DNA from: Planctomycetota bacterium
GTDB taxonomy: Bacteria; Planctomycetota; UBA1135; GCA-002686595
Assembly: GCA_028823345.1 (NCBI GenBank)
Contig: JAPKBR010000006.1
Coordinates: 1-64,000 of the forward strand
Reading direction: 5' to 3'
Length of the DNA stretch: 64,000 nt
The position numbers were made by a program, and so were the translations under genes. Below, piece by piece: positions 53,122 to 61,659 of the stretch. The notes beneath the pieces were generated by a model. The model did not search any database, was not told the origin of the DNA, and was given only the letters and a program-made list of their open reading frames with translations. Numbering within the stretch: the first letter of the stretch is position 1; every line of letters begins with the position of its first letter.

Positions 53122-53897
53122 ACTTCGATCCCGTCGAGGGCCCTGTCCTGCTGGGCAACGATCACTCGCACATCTTCGCGCCCGAGGCGTTCAAGCTCCT
53201 CCGTTGCTGCTGCCACGGCCAGCTCGGGGGTGTTGTTCTTTAAGGAAAGGTGCCCCAGTACCAAGGTGTGAAGGCTGGGTCCCACCATTAAGGCCAATTG
53301 CTTTTGTGCTTGGTGGTTGGAGAGGTGCCCCCGGTCCCCCGAAACCCGTTGCTTGAGGGCATCTGGATAGGGGCCAGCGTGCAGCATCTCTTCGTCGTAG
53401 TTGAACTCCAGGAGCAATACATGGGGGTCGCTCAGGTGCTGGGCCACCGCCGCATCGGGCTTGCCTAGATCTGTCAGAATGACCACCCGTCGCCCCTCAT
53501 GCTCTAGGCGAAACCCAAGGGTCGGATCACAGTCATGGGGCAGGAGGGCCGAGCGCACATGCACCACTCCCTCGCGGCACTTGAGCTCTTGCTCCTTGCC
53601 CGCGCGGAGTTCTGAATAACGGGGAGCCCGGGCCAATGCCCGGTGCGTGATCATGGCTGGAGCACAGTGCACAGTTGCGTCCTGGCGCCGTGCGAGGGCA
53701 CCTGCCGAGCGGGAGTGATCCAAGTGCCCGTGGGTCACCAGCACATGTTCCAGGGCTCGATGGCCCAGGTTCAGGTGGGCCCAGCGATCGCGCATGACCT
53801 GTGGCCCCAGGCCCGCATCTACAAGCACTCCGCCTTCCCCAATGCGCAGCAAGCTGGCATTTCCCTTGCTACCGCTGGAGAGGACCGTCAAAAGCAT
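53118..53897 (-). CDS. MBL-fold metallo-hydrolase (WalJ/YycJ-like)
   Basis: This 259-residue protein has the metallo-beta-lactamase metal motif THGHLDH at about residues 55-61. It starts LTVLSSGSKGNASLLRIG, the hallmark of the WalJ/YycJ subgroup. LVILTDLGKPDAAVAQHL-like HEGRRVVILTDLGKPDAAVA and a late LGHLSLKNNTPE complete the active site. WalJ proteins act on DNA or RNA ends, including mismatch-repair exonuclease activity in Gram-positives. It is the last gene of the rnpA-yidD group, 27 bases after the response regulator. Confidence 0.87.
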   Translation of the reverse strand: MLLTVLSSGSKGNASLLRIGEGGVLVDAGLGPQVMRDRWAHLNLGHRALEHVLVTHGHLDHSRSAGALARRQDATVHCAPAMITHRALARAPRYSELRAGKEQELKCREGVVHVRSALLPHDCDPTLGFRLEHEGRRVVILTDLGKPDAAVAQHLSDPHVLLLEFNYDEEMLHAGPYPDALKQRVSGDRGHLSNHQAQKQLALMVGPSLHTLVLGHLSLKNNTPELAVAAATEELERLGREDVRVIVAQQDRALDGIEV

Positions 53898-53924
53898 AAT
53901 CGGAGGCCGGTGTGGCTGGTGGAC

Positions 53925-54632
53925 CTACTGGTCCGCGCCGGTAGCTTGGGGGACGGGTTCGTCTTCTAAGCCGATGTTGCCGAGGCTTGAGGCAAGCACT
54001 GCTTCCAGGGGGTGCCTTCCGGCTACAGATTCCAAAGCCACCGCCATGCGCACGAGGCCCGGTAGGGAACCGGCCGCCATCTTGGTCATCATGTGCGCTC
54101 GGTGCACTTCGACAGTCTTTTGAGAAAGGCCCATGTTCTCTGCAATGGCGCGGTTGGTGGCCCCATCCACAACCAGTTGGAACACCTCTTGTTCACGCGG
54201 GGTGAGCAGCTCGTGCCGGTCTTGTAGGGTGCTTAGAATCACCCGCCGCTGACGCCTGAGGGTGTCAAAGTCCAAGGCTCGTTGGACTTGATCGATCAGG
54301 TCCTGATCGCGGAATGGCTTTACGAGGAATTCGAAAGCGCCAGCTCGCAGAGCCCGCACCGCCATCTCTGCATCGCCGTGGGCGGTGAACAGGATCACAG
54401 GTGGGGCATGGGGGTCTTCCGACAAGCGGTTGAGGAGCCCGAGCCCACCCATACCTGGCATGCGCACATCGCAAACCGAGCAGGCAATGCGTTCCATGTC
54501 GGGGTGGTCGAGGAATTCCTCAACCGTACTGAATACGCGGGTGTCATGGCCCACAGTTCCCAGCACATGGCGCACAAGGTCGCGCATAGCCGAGTCATCA
54601 TCAATCACTGCTACTAGAGGTCGGTAATTCAT
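53925..54632 (-). CDS. FixJ/NarL-type response regulator, orphan
   Basis: This 235-residue protein has a receiver domain (VAVIDDDSAM at 7-16, phospho-acceptor D55 in CSVCDVRMPG, FTAHGDAEM and LVKPFRDQDL) and a LuxR-type HTH (LLTPREQEVFQLVVDGATNR, MGLSQKTVEVHRAHMMTK). FixJ-family members of this size usually work with a PAS-containing histidine kinase; none is in the window. A tail of about 35 residues beyond the HTH is unusual. It lies in a minus-strand set between the TolB-like gene and the metallo-hydrolase, an odd place for a regulator. Confidence 0.94.
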   Translation of the reverse strand: MNYRPLVAVIDDDSAMRDLVRHVLGTVGHDTRVFSTVEEFLDHPDMERIACSVCDVRMPGMGGLGLLNRLSEDPHAPPVILFTAHGDAEMAVRALRAGAFEFLVKPFRDQDLIDQVQRALDFDTLRRQRRVILSTLQDRHELLTPREQEVFQLVVDGATNRAIAENMGLSQKTVEVHRAHMMTKMAAGSLPGLVRMAVALESVAGRHPLEAVLASSLGNIGLEDEPVPQATGADQ

Positions 54633-54649
54633 TGTTTGTTCTCCTGAAT

Positions 54650-55783
54650 CTAACGCCAGAGGGCGATGAAGACATTGGTGTCGCCCGCAGGCCCGTCACC
54701 ACGGTTGGATGAAAACGCTAAGTACTTGCCATCCGGCGAGAACAGGGGAAAGCCGTCGAATTGCTTGCCCCGTCCCTCATCTGCGGTGGTAATGCGCTCG
54801 AGTTCACCGCTCGCCACATCGATCGCAAAGAGGTCGAAATTGAGGGCCGGCCGGTTTTGGTCATGGTGATTGCTGGCGAAGATGACCTTCTTGTCGTCCG
54901 GGTAGTAACTGGGTGCAAAGTTGGCTTTGCCCAGGTGGGTCAGCTGGCGGCGTTCCTTGCCGTTGACATTGATTGTGTAGAGCTCCATGTTGCTGGGCCG
55001 CACCAGGCCAGTAGCGAGCAATTCCTTGTAGGCGGAAGCCTCTTCGGCTTCCTTCCCCGGAGTGAAGGCGGTGGTACGGAAGACCAACTGTTGGCCATCG
55101 TGGGAATAAAAGGCGCCTCCGTCATAACCCGGTTCGTCGGTGACTTGAAAGAGGTTGTTTCCTTCCAGGTCGCTGGTCCAGAGCTCCAAGTCTCCTGAGC
55201 GGGTGGACGTGAAGACGATGCGATCACCCACGGGGCTGAGAGTGGCTTCGGCGTCATAGCCGGGGCCTGTGATCAGGGGGCGGGTTTCGCCACCCAGGGT
55301 GTGTAGATAGATCTCGTAGCTATCGTGAATCGGCCACACATAACCGAGAGAGTGATCGGGTCGCGGGGGGCAAGTGGCCTGCTTGCTCTTGGTGGATGCG
55401 AAGATTACTCCCTCATCACCGGGCATGAAGTAGGAGCAAGTTGTGACGCCCTGGCCATCGCTGATCTGCTGAAGAGATCCGTCCGCTTCGGTCACCATGA
55501 TGCGATCGCAGGTCCAGGAATCCTCACTATCAGGGTGGGTGACTTGCATGCTCAGGCGATCCCCAGAGAAACTCCAGTAGGCCTCGGCGTTTTCGCCTCC
55601 GGATGTCACTTGCCAGAGGTGCGCAAAGTGAGTTTCGCCCTCTTGGATTAAATGGTCCGCCGCCACCCCTCCGGGAATCGGGCAGGGGGGCTGACTGGTG
55701 GTGCCGCTGCCTGGGTTAACGCAGGACAGGGAGAAAAGGCCGAGAGCAAGCCCGGAAAGAAAGGTGCGTGACATTTGGATCAT
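54650..55783 (-). CDS. TolB-like PD40 beta-propeller lipoprotein
   Basis: I start this at the ATG at 55783, which overlaps the yidD stop by four bases; an ATG three codons downstream is also possible. The 377-residue precursor has a signal peptide ending LSC, so it is likely a lipoprotein. Its propeller repeats include [52 protein letters not shown] and [16 protein letters not shown], all of the WD40-like PD40 type found in TolB. It is probably a binding or scaffold protein in the envelope rather than TolB proper, since no Pal or TolA gene is near. Confidence 0.85.
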   Translation of the reverse strand: MIQMSRTFLSGLALGLFSLSCVNPGSGTTSQPPCPIPGGVAADHLIQEGETHFAHLWQVTSGGENAEAYWSFSGDRLSMQVTHPDSEDSWTCDRIMVTEADGSLQQISDGQGVTTCSYFMPGDEGVIFASTKSKQATCPPRPDHSLGYVWPIHDSYEIYLHTLGGETRPLITGPGYDAEATLSPVGDRIVFTSTRSGDLELWTSDLEGNNLFQVTDEPGYDGGAFYSHDGQQLVFRTTAFTPGKEAEEASAYKELLATGLVRPSNMELYTINVNGKERRQLTHLGKANFAPSYYPDDKKVIFASNHHDQNRPALNFDLFAIDVASGELERITTADEGRGKQFDGFPLFSPDGKYLAFSSNRGDGPAGDTNVFIALWR

Positions 55784-56013
55784 GAGGAATGGGGGGGGAT
55801 GGGATCGTGTCCGCCCTCGCAGAATGGGTGACAGCGCAGGATGCGCCGAATGGTCAGCCAGAGCCCTTTGATGGCTCCGTAGGAGTGGAGTGCTTCGATG
55901 GCGTAGGAGCTGCAGCTGGGGGAGAAGCGGCAACTACGCGGGGTCCAGGGGGAGATGAAGCGTTGATAGATGCGGATGGGCCATGCCATTCCGCGCCCGA
56001 CGAGCTCCATCAT
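55780..56013 (-). CDS. yidD: Membrane protein insertion efficiency factor YidD
   Basis: This 77-residue protein has the YidD signature: [40 protein letters not shown] and [17 protein letters not shown]. It is short, basic and with an amphipathic N-terminus, and it helps YidC-dependent membrane insertion. It overlaps rnpA by four bases (stop at 56010, start at 56013) and the TolB-like gene likewise. rnpA-yidD is a common pair; here it is separated from yidC and mnmE by 23 kb. Confidence 0.95.
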   Translation of the reverse strand: MMELVGRGMAWPIRIYQRFISPWTPRSCRFSPSCSSYAIEALHSYGAIKGLWLTIRRILRCHPFCEGGHDPIPPHSS

Positions 56014-56435
56014 GGTGTTGCCCCCTGGCCTTTGGTGTCGGCTGTCGAGGTCGTGAGTGATTCCCGGTAGCGCCGGTAGGCCTTGTGGGACAGATGGACC
56101 AATTCCTCTTGCAGGCTGGCAAGCTGGGGCACTAGCTTGGGCTTGGCCGCGATGAGCACCAGGTCTACGCCTGTGGGGAGCTGGTCATAGGACAAGCGAA
56201 AACCCTCACGCATAACCCGCTTGACCCGGTTGCGCTGCACCGCTCCGCGCCATATTTTCTTTCCCACGGAAAGGCCTAGGCGGGTAATACCCAGTTGGTT
56301 CTCCACAGCAACCACCACCAGCTGGGAGCCCCGCGCGCGTCGGCCCTCGCGCCACGCCCGGTCAAAGTCGCGCTGATGGCGGACACGTGCCCAGGGGGGG
56401 AAGCCGTTAGGCTTGTTACGCAGGGGTACGATCAT
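56010..56435 (-). CDS. rnpA: Ribonuclease P protein component
   Basis: I start this at the ATG at 56435, giving 141 residues ([19 protein letters not shown]); the longer frame to 56588 lacks RnpA features. RnpA binds the catalytic RNA of RNase P. The signature [13 protein letters not shown] is present, with [15 protein letters not shown] and [16 protein letters not shown] preceding it. A TATATT box about 10 bases upstream (56441-56446) could be a promoter. rpmH (ribosomal protein L34), which usually precedes rnpA, is not seen upstream. Confidence 0.92.
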   Translation of the reverse strand: MIVPLRNKPNGFPPWARVRHQRDFDRAWREGRRARGSQLVVVAVENQLGITRLGLSVGKKIWRGAVQRNRVKRVMREGFRLSYDQLPTGVDLVLIAAKPKLVPQLASLQEELVHLSHKAYRRYRESLTTSTADTKGQGATP

Positions 56436-56751
56436 CCACGGCAATATAAGGGTTTTCCATGAGAAACGGTGGGTGGAGCAGTGATTATCCGGGGAATCTC
56501 CCAACTGATACCCCCTGTGGGGCCCCCGGTTGGGTGCCTCCTTGGAGGTCCGGCAATGGTATGGGGTGAGCGGGGGTGGGCCGTCCAAGGCTCCAGGGCA
56601 CTTCTGGGGCTCCCTCCGGGGGTTCGCGGGTCACCCTCGGGGGTGGCCCTAGGGGGCCCCACTGGGCTACAGTGGGCCGTTGGCGGGCAGGCTCGAAAGA
56701 GCTGCTGACCCTAGCCGTTGCCCGATCTAGAATCCCGAACCAGACTCACAG
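56436..56751. other. Divergent intergenic region between rnpA and the lysine transaminase
   Basis: These 316 bases lie between two divergent genes. No L34 gene or other coding pattern is seen in any frame, and the longer minus-strand frame into rnpA is not convincing. TATATT near 56445 on the minus strand is a possible -10 for rnpA. The region has several G- and C-runs such as GGGGGCCCC near 56652 but no clear hairpin of functional type. Confidence 0.5.
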
Positions 56752-58071
56752 ATGATTTCCCCCCAAAGTGTTCACGAGACCCTTGGCCGCCACCAGCTGG
56801 CGGATGGCTTGCCCTTCGTCATGGACCTCGAGCGGTCCCACGGGTCCTGGATCTACGATTCCCGTACAGGCGAGGAGTTCCTGGACTTCTTCACGTGCTT
56901 CGCTTCCTGGGCCATCGGCTACAACCACCCCGGAATGAAGGACGAGAAGTTCCGTGCGGAGCTCGAGCTCGCGGCCCTGAACAAGCCGGCCAACTCGGAT
57001 CTCTACACCTCTCAGATGGCGGACTTCGTCGAGACCTTTGCCACCCGCGTGACCCCCGAGGGTTTCCCGCACCACTTCTGGATCGATGGTGGCGCCCTCG
57101 CTGTGGAGAACGCCCTCAAGGTGGCATTTGATTGGAAAGCCCAGAAGGTAGGCATCGATCAGGTCAATGACGGCAACGACCTGGTCATTCTGCACTTCAA
57201 CGCGGCCTTCCACGGGCGCTCTGGCTACACCATGAGCCTGACCAACACGGTGCCCGACAAGATCGCCCTGTTCCCCAAGTTTGACTGGCCCCGGGTGCAC
57301 AACCCCGCCATTGAATTCGGGCCGGACGGCAATATCTGTAATGACATCGAGGCAGAAGAGGCCCGCGCCTGTAAGGAAATCGAAGCGGCCTTCGAAAAGT
57401 ACCCGAACCGTATCGCTGGCATCTTGATCGAGACCATGCAGGGTGAGGGCGGCGACAACCACTTCCGTCCCGAGTTTTTCCAAGCCCTGCGCAAGTACGC
57501 AGACAAGCACGAGGCGCTCCTTATGTTTGACGAAGTCCAAGTGGGCTTCTTCGGAAGTGGCACCCCTTGGATGTGGCAGCAGTACGGCGTGGCCCCGGAC
57601 GTCGTGGCCTTTGGCAAGAAGACCCAGGTTTGCGGCATCTACGCCAGCAACCGCGTGGACGAGGTTCCCGAGAATGTGTTCGTGCGCAGTTCGCGCATTA
57701 ACTCCACTTGGGGTGCGAATCTGGTGGACATGGTGCGCGCCAAGCGCATCATCGAGATCATCCTTGATGAAAAGCTGCACGAGAACGCAGCTGAACGGGG
57801 CAAGCAGTTTGTCCAGGGCCTACGCGACCTAGCCAAGGAACGTTCTGGAATCAGCAACGTGCGCGGGGTGGGTACCCTGGTGGCCTTCACTTGCGAAAAC
57901 AACGCCTCCCGCGATGCGCTCCTGTCCAACTTGATGGACAACAAGATTCTGGCCCTCGCGAGTGGCGAAGAGTCGGTGCGCTTCCGCATGTCCATGGTGG
58001 TCACGGCGGACGAAATCAATCTGGCTCTCGAGCGCATTGGCGCCTGCTTGCCCACGGGCGCGTCCGCCTAA
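56752..58071 (+). CDS. lat: L-lysine 6-transaminase
   Basis: This 439-residue PLP enzyme belongs to class III aminotransferases and matches the L-lysine 6-transaminase subgroup. The segments VVAFGKKTQVCGIYASNRVD (catalytic Lys in GKK), SRINSTWGANLVDMVRAKRI and ETMQGEGGDNHFRPEFFQAL agree with the mycobacterial Lat protein. It converts lysine to 2-aminoadipate 6-semialdehyde, which cyclises; this can feed lysine breakdown or a stress response. The MFS gene 18 bases downstream may export a product or substrate. The gene starts at the ATG at 56752. Confidence 0.9.
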   Translation: MISPQSVHETLGRHQLADGLPFVMDLERSHGSWIYDSRTGEEFLDFFTCFASWAIGYNHPGMKDEKFRAELELAALNKPANSDLYTSQMADFVETFATRVTPEGFPHHFWIDGGALAVENALKVAFDWKAQKVGIDQVNDGNDLVILHFNAAFHGRSGYTMSLTNTVPDKIALFPKFDWPRVHNPAIEFGPDGNICNDIEAEEARACKEIEAAFEKYPNRIAGILIETMQGEGGDNHFRPEFFQALRKYADKHEALLMFDEVQVGFFGSGTPWMWQQYGVAPDVVAFGKKTQVCGIYASNRVDEVPENVFVRSSRINSTWGANLVDMVRAKRIIEIILDEKLHENAAERGKQFVQGLRDLAKERSGISNVRGVGTLVAFTCENNASRDALLSNLMDNKILALASGEESVRFRMSMVVTADEINLALERIGACLPTGASA

Positions 58072-58089
58072 CCCCACGAGAGACAAGGC

Positions 58090-59355
58090 TTGTATCAAGT
58101 CCTGAAACGCAACCCAGCCTTCCGCCGGCTGTGGTTTGCGCAGGTAGTGACCCAGGCGGGGGATTGGCTCAACCGCATGGCGGTGTTGGCCTTGATTGCC
58201 CATTTGGCGGGACCATCCGCGGTTGGAGCCACGGGGGCTCTGTTTGCCGGGGAGCTTGCCCTGCGGCTATTGCCCTCGGCCCTGCTGGGACCCCTGGCAG
58301 GTTCGATCGCCGATCGGGTTTCACGCAAGGGAACAATGATCGCCTCGGATCTTCTGCGCGCCCTCGTAGTGCTCGGATTGTTGACCATCGACGAGCCGGG
58401 CGAGCTGCCCTTGCTCTATGGGCTGCTGTTCCTGCAGATGGCCCTGGGGCCTTTTTACGAGGCGGCGCATTCCGCAACCGTACCGAACTTGGTTCGGCGT
58501 GAAGATTTGCACACGGCCTATGGATTGACCGCAGTGACCTGGAGCACCATGCTGACCCTGGGCGCGGTGCTCGGTGGAATCCTCTTGGCGGTGACCGGTG
58601 TGCGCACTGTGTTCTTGATCGACGTCGGAACCTACCTGGTCTCGGCTGCCATGCTGCTTACCCTTCGCTTGCCGGCGCCGCCGCCTCAACCGGACAAATT
58701 CAGCCTCAAGCGCGTGTTGTTGTTGAGCGAATTGCGCGAGGCTTGGCAGCACCTCCGGGAGCGGCGGGTGACTTCCGGCGTGAGCGCCAAGTGGCATTGG
58801 GGAGTCGCCGGGGGCTACCTGGTTTGCCTTTCGCTCCTGGGTTGCGAGATGTCCAGCGAAACGACCCTGGCCGGGGCGGGACTCTCCATTTCCCTGCTCT
58901 ATGCCGCCCGCGGGTTGGGCACGGGGGTGGGGCCGATCTTGGCCCGACGATGGATGGGTTCCACGGACCGGGGTTTGCGCTCATCAACCGCCGCCGGATT
59001 TTTGGTGGCGGGCATCGGCTATTGCCTAGTGGCTCTATCCGTGAATCCCACCTGGATCATCTGTTTTGTAGCCCTGGCCCACACGGGGGGCAGCACGATT
59101 TGGGTGGGGTCCACGACTCTCTGGCAGCGGGGAGTTGACGATCGCTGGCGAGGGCGGGTGCAGAGCACCGAAAGCCTGGGGTTGACCTTAAGTTTCAGCC
59201 TTATGGGCGGACTGGTCGGGTTTGCCTATGATCAGGGCATAAGCCTCTCCGCCATACTTGGGGTGCTGTCTTTCTTGACGGTGCTGTCCGGCGCTGCTTG
59301 GCTTCTGCGGGCTCAGCGAGAAATGGGAAAACCGAAGATCGAACCTGCGGCCTAG
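58090..59355 (+). CDS. MFS transporter
   Basis: This 421-residue protein has 12 predicted membrane segments with the MFS loop motif GSIADRVSRKGTMIASDLLR between helices 2 and 3. It starts at a TTG, MYQVLKRNPAFRRLWFAQVV, common in the EntS/MFS_3 group of exporters. WVGSTTLWQRGVDDRWRGRV in the second half resembles that group as well. The substrate is unknown; its position 18 bases after the lysine transaminase and 11 bases before a DUF5916 gene is the only hint. It probably exports a small molecule. Confidence 0.88.
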   Translation: MYQVLKRNPAFRRLWFAQVVTQAGDWLNRMAVLALIAHLAGPSAVGATGALFAGELALRLLPSALLGPLAGSIADRVSRKGTMIASDLLRALVVLGLLTIDEPGELPLLYGLLFLQMALGPFYEAAHSATVPNLVRREDLHTAYGLTAVTWSTMLTLGAVLGGILLAVTGVRTVFLIDVGTYLVSAAMLLTLRLPAPPPQPDKFSLKRVLLLSELREAWQHLRERRVTSGVSAKWHWGVAGGYLVCLSLLGCEMSSETTLAGAGLSISLLYAARGLGTGVGPILARRWMGSTDRGLRSSTAAGFLVAGIGYCLVALSVNPTWIICFVALAHTGGSTIWVGSTTLWQRGVDDRWRGRVQSTESLGLTLSFSLMGGLVGFAYDQGISLSAILGVLSFLTVLSGAAWLLRAQREMGKPKIEPAA

Positions 59356-59366
59356 GCTGACGTCCC

Positions 59367-61577
59367 ATGAACATAATGTCTCCCTCTTCCATTTTGACTC
59401 TCGCCCTCGCGGCCCTGCCCTGTGCCCCGGCTTTAGCTCAAGATGGCGTGCCTGGGAACCGCAGCCGAGCCCATGCACCCCGGGCTCCGCAAGGGCACCA
59501 GATGAAGCTCGATGGTCGCGTGGATCCCGATGAATGGGCCCCCGCCGGAATGCTTGGATCCCTGACTCAGGTGCGCCCCGTGGAAGGGGTCGTGCCATCC
59601 CACCAGACCCAGGTCTATTTCCTTCAGGATGGAACGACCCTGCACGTGGGCATTGTCTGCCTAGATGAGCCCGACCAGGTGCGCGCTCGGCAAATGGATC
59701 GGGATGCCTTTGTGCGCTTTGATGATGTGGTCGAGATGTGGTTTGACACATTTCGTGACCAACAATCCGCCTATTGGTTTCAGATCACGGCCGGTGGCTC
59801 CAGGGGGGACGCTTTGATCACGAGTGGTGGGCGAGGGTTCAACAAACGCTGGGATGGGGTGTGGGACGCCAAGTCGCGGGTTACCGAGCGCGGCTGGGAG
59901 GCGGAGATTGCCATACCCTTCCAAACGCTGGCCTTTGATTCCAAAAACTCCAGCTGGGGTTTTAATCTGCGGCGCAAGCGGGTTGCGAACGGGGAAGAGT
60001 CCCGCTGGTCCGGAGCCTATGAGGGCAATCGCTTCTTTCTGCTCACCGCCGGCGGAGTCCTTGCGGGCTTGCAGAATCTGGATCAGGGGCTGGGTCTAGA
60101 AGTGGTTCCCTACCTGCGCGGGGATTTGATGGTGCCCTACCAAGCGGGGGGCCATACCACCAACGGGTCCCTTGCCATGGGAGGCGACGTATCCCTGCGC
60201 CCGACTCCTGAATCCAACTTGCGGATCACCCTGGCCACAGATTTTGCCGAGACCGAGGTCGACGAGCGGCGCATCAACCTGACCCGCTTTCCCTTGTTCT
60301 TCCCTGAAAAACGCGGCTTCTTCCTGGAGGATGCGGGCATCTTTGAGTTCGGTTCCCCGGGGAACCGCAGAGGGCTCGTGCCGTTCTTCTCGCGCACCAT
60401 TGGCCGCAGCAGTGATGGTCAACCGGTACCGATCACCGGGGGTGCCAAGTACTCCGCGCGCTTGGGTGATTGGAACGTGGGGTTGCTCGATGTGCTGGTG
60501 GAAGACTGGGGCGAGGGCTATGACGTTCCCCAAAAGAACTTTTCCGTGGCGCGGGTGACCCGGCGCATGGGGGAGGAAGGCCTAGTGGGGGTGATTGCCA
60601 CCCACGGCCTAGCGGATGCCCGCGGAACATCCACCACCCTGGGATTGGATATGCGCTTGTCCGATGGTGAGTTCCTGGGGGAGGGTCGCCCAGCTGCGCT
60701 CTGGGCCTATGGGCTCTTCAGTGAAAACAAGGAGCAGGGCGAAGAGGCTACTCGTGGGGGCGCATTTGGCCTGGAGGGCACCTTGCGCACAAGGGAGTGG
60801 CGTCACGAACTGCAAGTCAATCAGGTCGACCAGGATTTTGATCCGGCCTTGGGTTTCGTTCGGCGCACTGGAATAATAGACATGGGTTGGGAATCTAATT
60901 TCCGTAAACAACTTGGGGAAGAAGGCATTCTGCGCAGCGTGAATGCAAGCGTGGCCATTGACGCAACCAAGGATCTTGAGGGTACCGAAGACAGTTGGAC
61001 CTTGCCCCTCCAGCCCCTTGGCTTGGAATTCCAAAGCGAAGACGAGCTTGAGTACGAAGTGCACCAGATCGTCGAGCACATCAGTGAAGCCTACGATCTG
61101 ACTGACGGCGTTCCTGTCGCGCCGGGGCGATACGAGATGACGCGCCACTTCCTAAGCCTGGAGAGCAGCGATCGGCGGGATTACTCGGGCGAGGTCGAGC
61201 TGGAGTGGGGCGACTTTTTTGGGGGCCACATGATGCGCTGGCGCGTGACTCCCATGGTGATTCCGGGACCGAACTACCGGGTGGGTCTTTCCTGGAGCGA
61301 TGCCAGTGGAAACGTCCCGGGTGGCGAGTTCCGCGCCCAGGCGGCATCTTTGGACCTGGACTTCTCCTTCACGCCGAACCTCTCCTGGAAGAACCTAGTC
61401 CAGTACGATACGGATAGCGAAGACATTGGTTTCCAGAGTCGCGTACGGTGGATTCGCTCCCCGGGCCAGAACCTGTTCCTCGTGGGGCAGGGCGGCTGGA
61501 CCAAGTATGGCCTGGATTCCTTCGAGCGCCGAGAGCAAGCCCTGTCGCTCAAGCTCTCCTGGTCCCTGCGGTTCTGA
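59367..61577 (+). CDS. DUF5916 protein with carbohydrate-binding-like N-terminus and outer-membrane barrel
   Basis: This 736-residue precursor has a signal peptide (MNIMSPSSILTLALAALPC, cleaved near ALAQ). A CBM9-like beta sandwich (about 35-230, KLDGRVDPDEWAPAGMLG, RFDDVVEMWFDTFRDQQSAY) is followed by the DUF5916 region with NLTRFPLFFPEKRGFFLEDA and a C-terminal series of alternating beta strands ending in Phe (SLRF), as outer-membrane barrels do. The ligand and function are unknown. A long terminator hairpin (61600-61640) follows. It is 11 bases after the MFS gene. Confidence 0.85.
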   Translation: MNIMSPSSILTLALAALPCAPALAQDGVPGNRSRAHAPRAPQGHQMKLDGRVDPDEWAPAGMLGSLTQVRPVEGVVPSHQTQVYFLQDGTTLHVGIVCLDEPDQVRARQMDRDAFVRFDDVVEMWFDTFRDQQSAYWFQITAGGSRGDALITSGGRGFNKRWDGVWDAKSRVTERGWEAEIAIPFQTLAFDSKNSSWGFNLRRKRVANGEESRWSGAYEGNRFFLLTAGGVLAGLQNLDQGLGLEVVPYLRGDLMVPYQAGGHTTNGSLAMGGDVSLRPTPESNLRITLATDFAETEVDERRINLTRFPLFFPEKRGFFLEDAGIFEFGSPGNRRGLVPFFSRTIGRSSDGQPVPITGGAKYSARLGDWNVGLLDVLVEDWGEGYDVPQKNFSVARVTRRMGEEGLVGVIATHGLADARGTSTTLGLDMRLSDGEFLGEGRPAALWAYGLFSENKEQGEEATRGGAFGLEGTLRTREWRHELQVNQVDQDFDPALGFVRRTGIIDMGWESNFRKQLGEEGILRSVNASVAIDATKDLEGTEDSWTLPLQPLGLEFQSEDELEYEVHQIVEHISEAYDLTDGVPVAPGRYEMTRHFLSLESSDRRDYSGEVELEWGDFFGGHMMRWRVTPMVIPGPNYRVGLSWSDASGNVPGGEFRAQAASLDLDFSFTPNLSWKNLVQYDTDSEDIGFQSRVRWIRSPGQNLFLVGQGGWTKYGLDSFERREQALSLKLSWSLRF

Positions 61578-61599
61578 GGTGATCATCGGTCCATTCACG

Positions 61600-61645
61600 C
61601 AGTGAGCCCCGGTAGTCGCTTGGACTGCCGGGGCTCACTGGTTTT
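61600..61645 (+). terminator. Intrinsic terminator after the DUF5916 gene
   Basis: An 18-bp stem (CAGTGAGCCCCGGTAGTC pairing with its near-perfect complement, one G-T wobble) closes on a five-base loop (GCTTG) and is followed by GGTTTT. It begins 22 bases after the stop and ends 20 bases before the convergent HEAT-protein stop, so it separates the two genes. Confidence 0.88.
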
Positions 61646-61659
61646 AAGTTCTCAGACCC

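Noticed and set aside
56436-56751. Possible rpmH (L34) upstream of rnpA
   Set aside because: No short basic frame with the L34 pattern was found in any frame of this gap.
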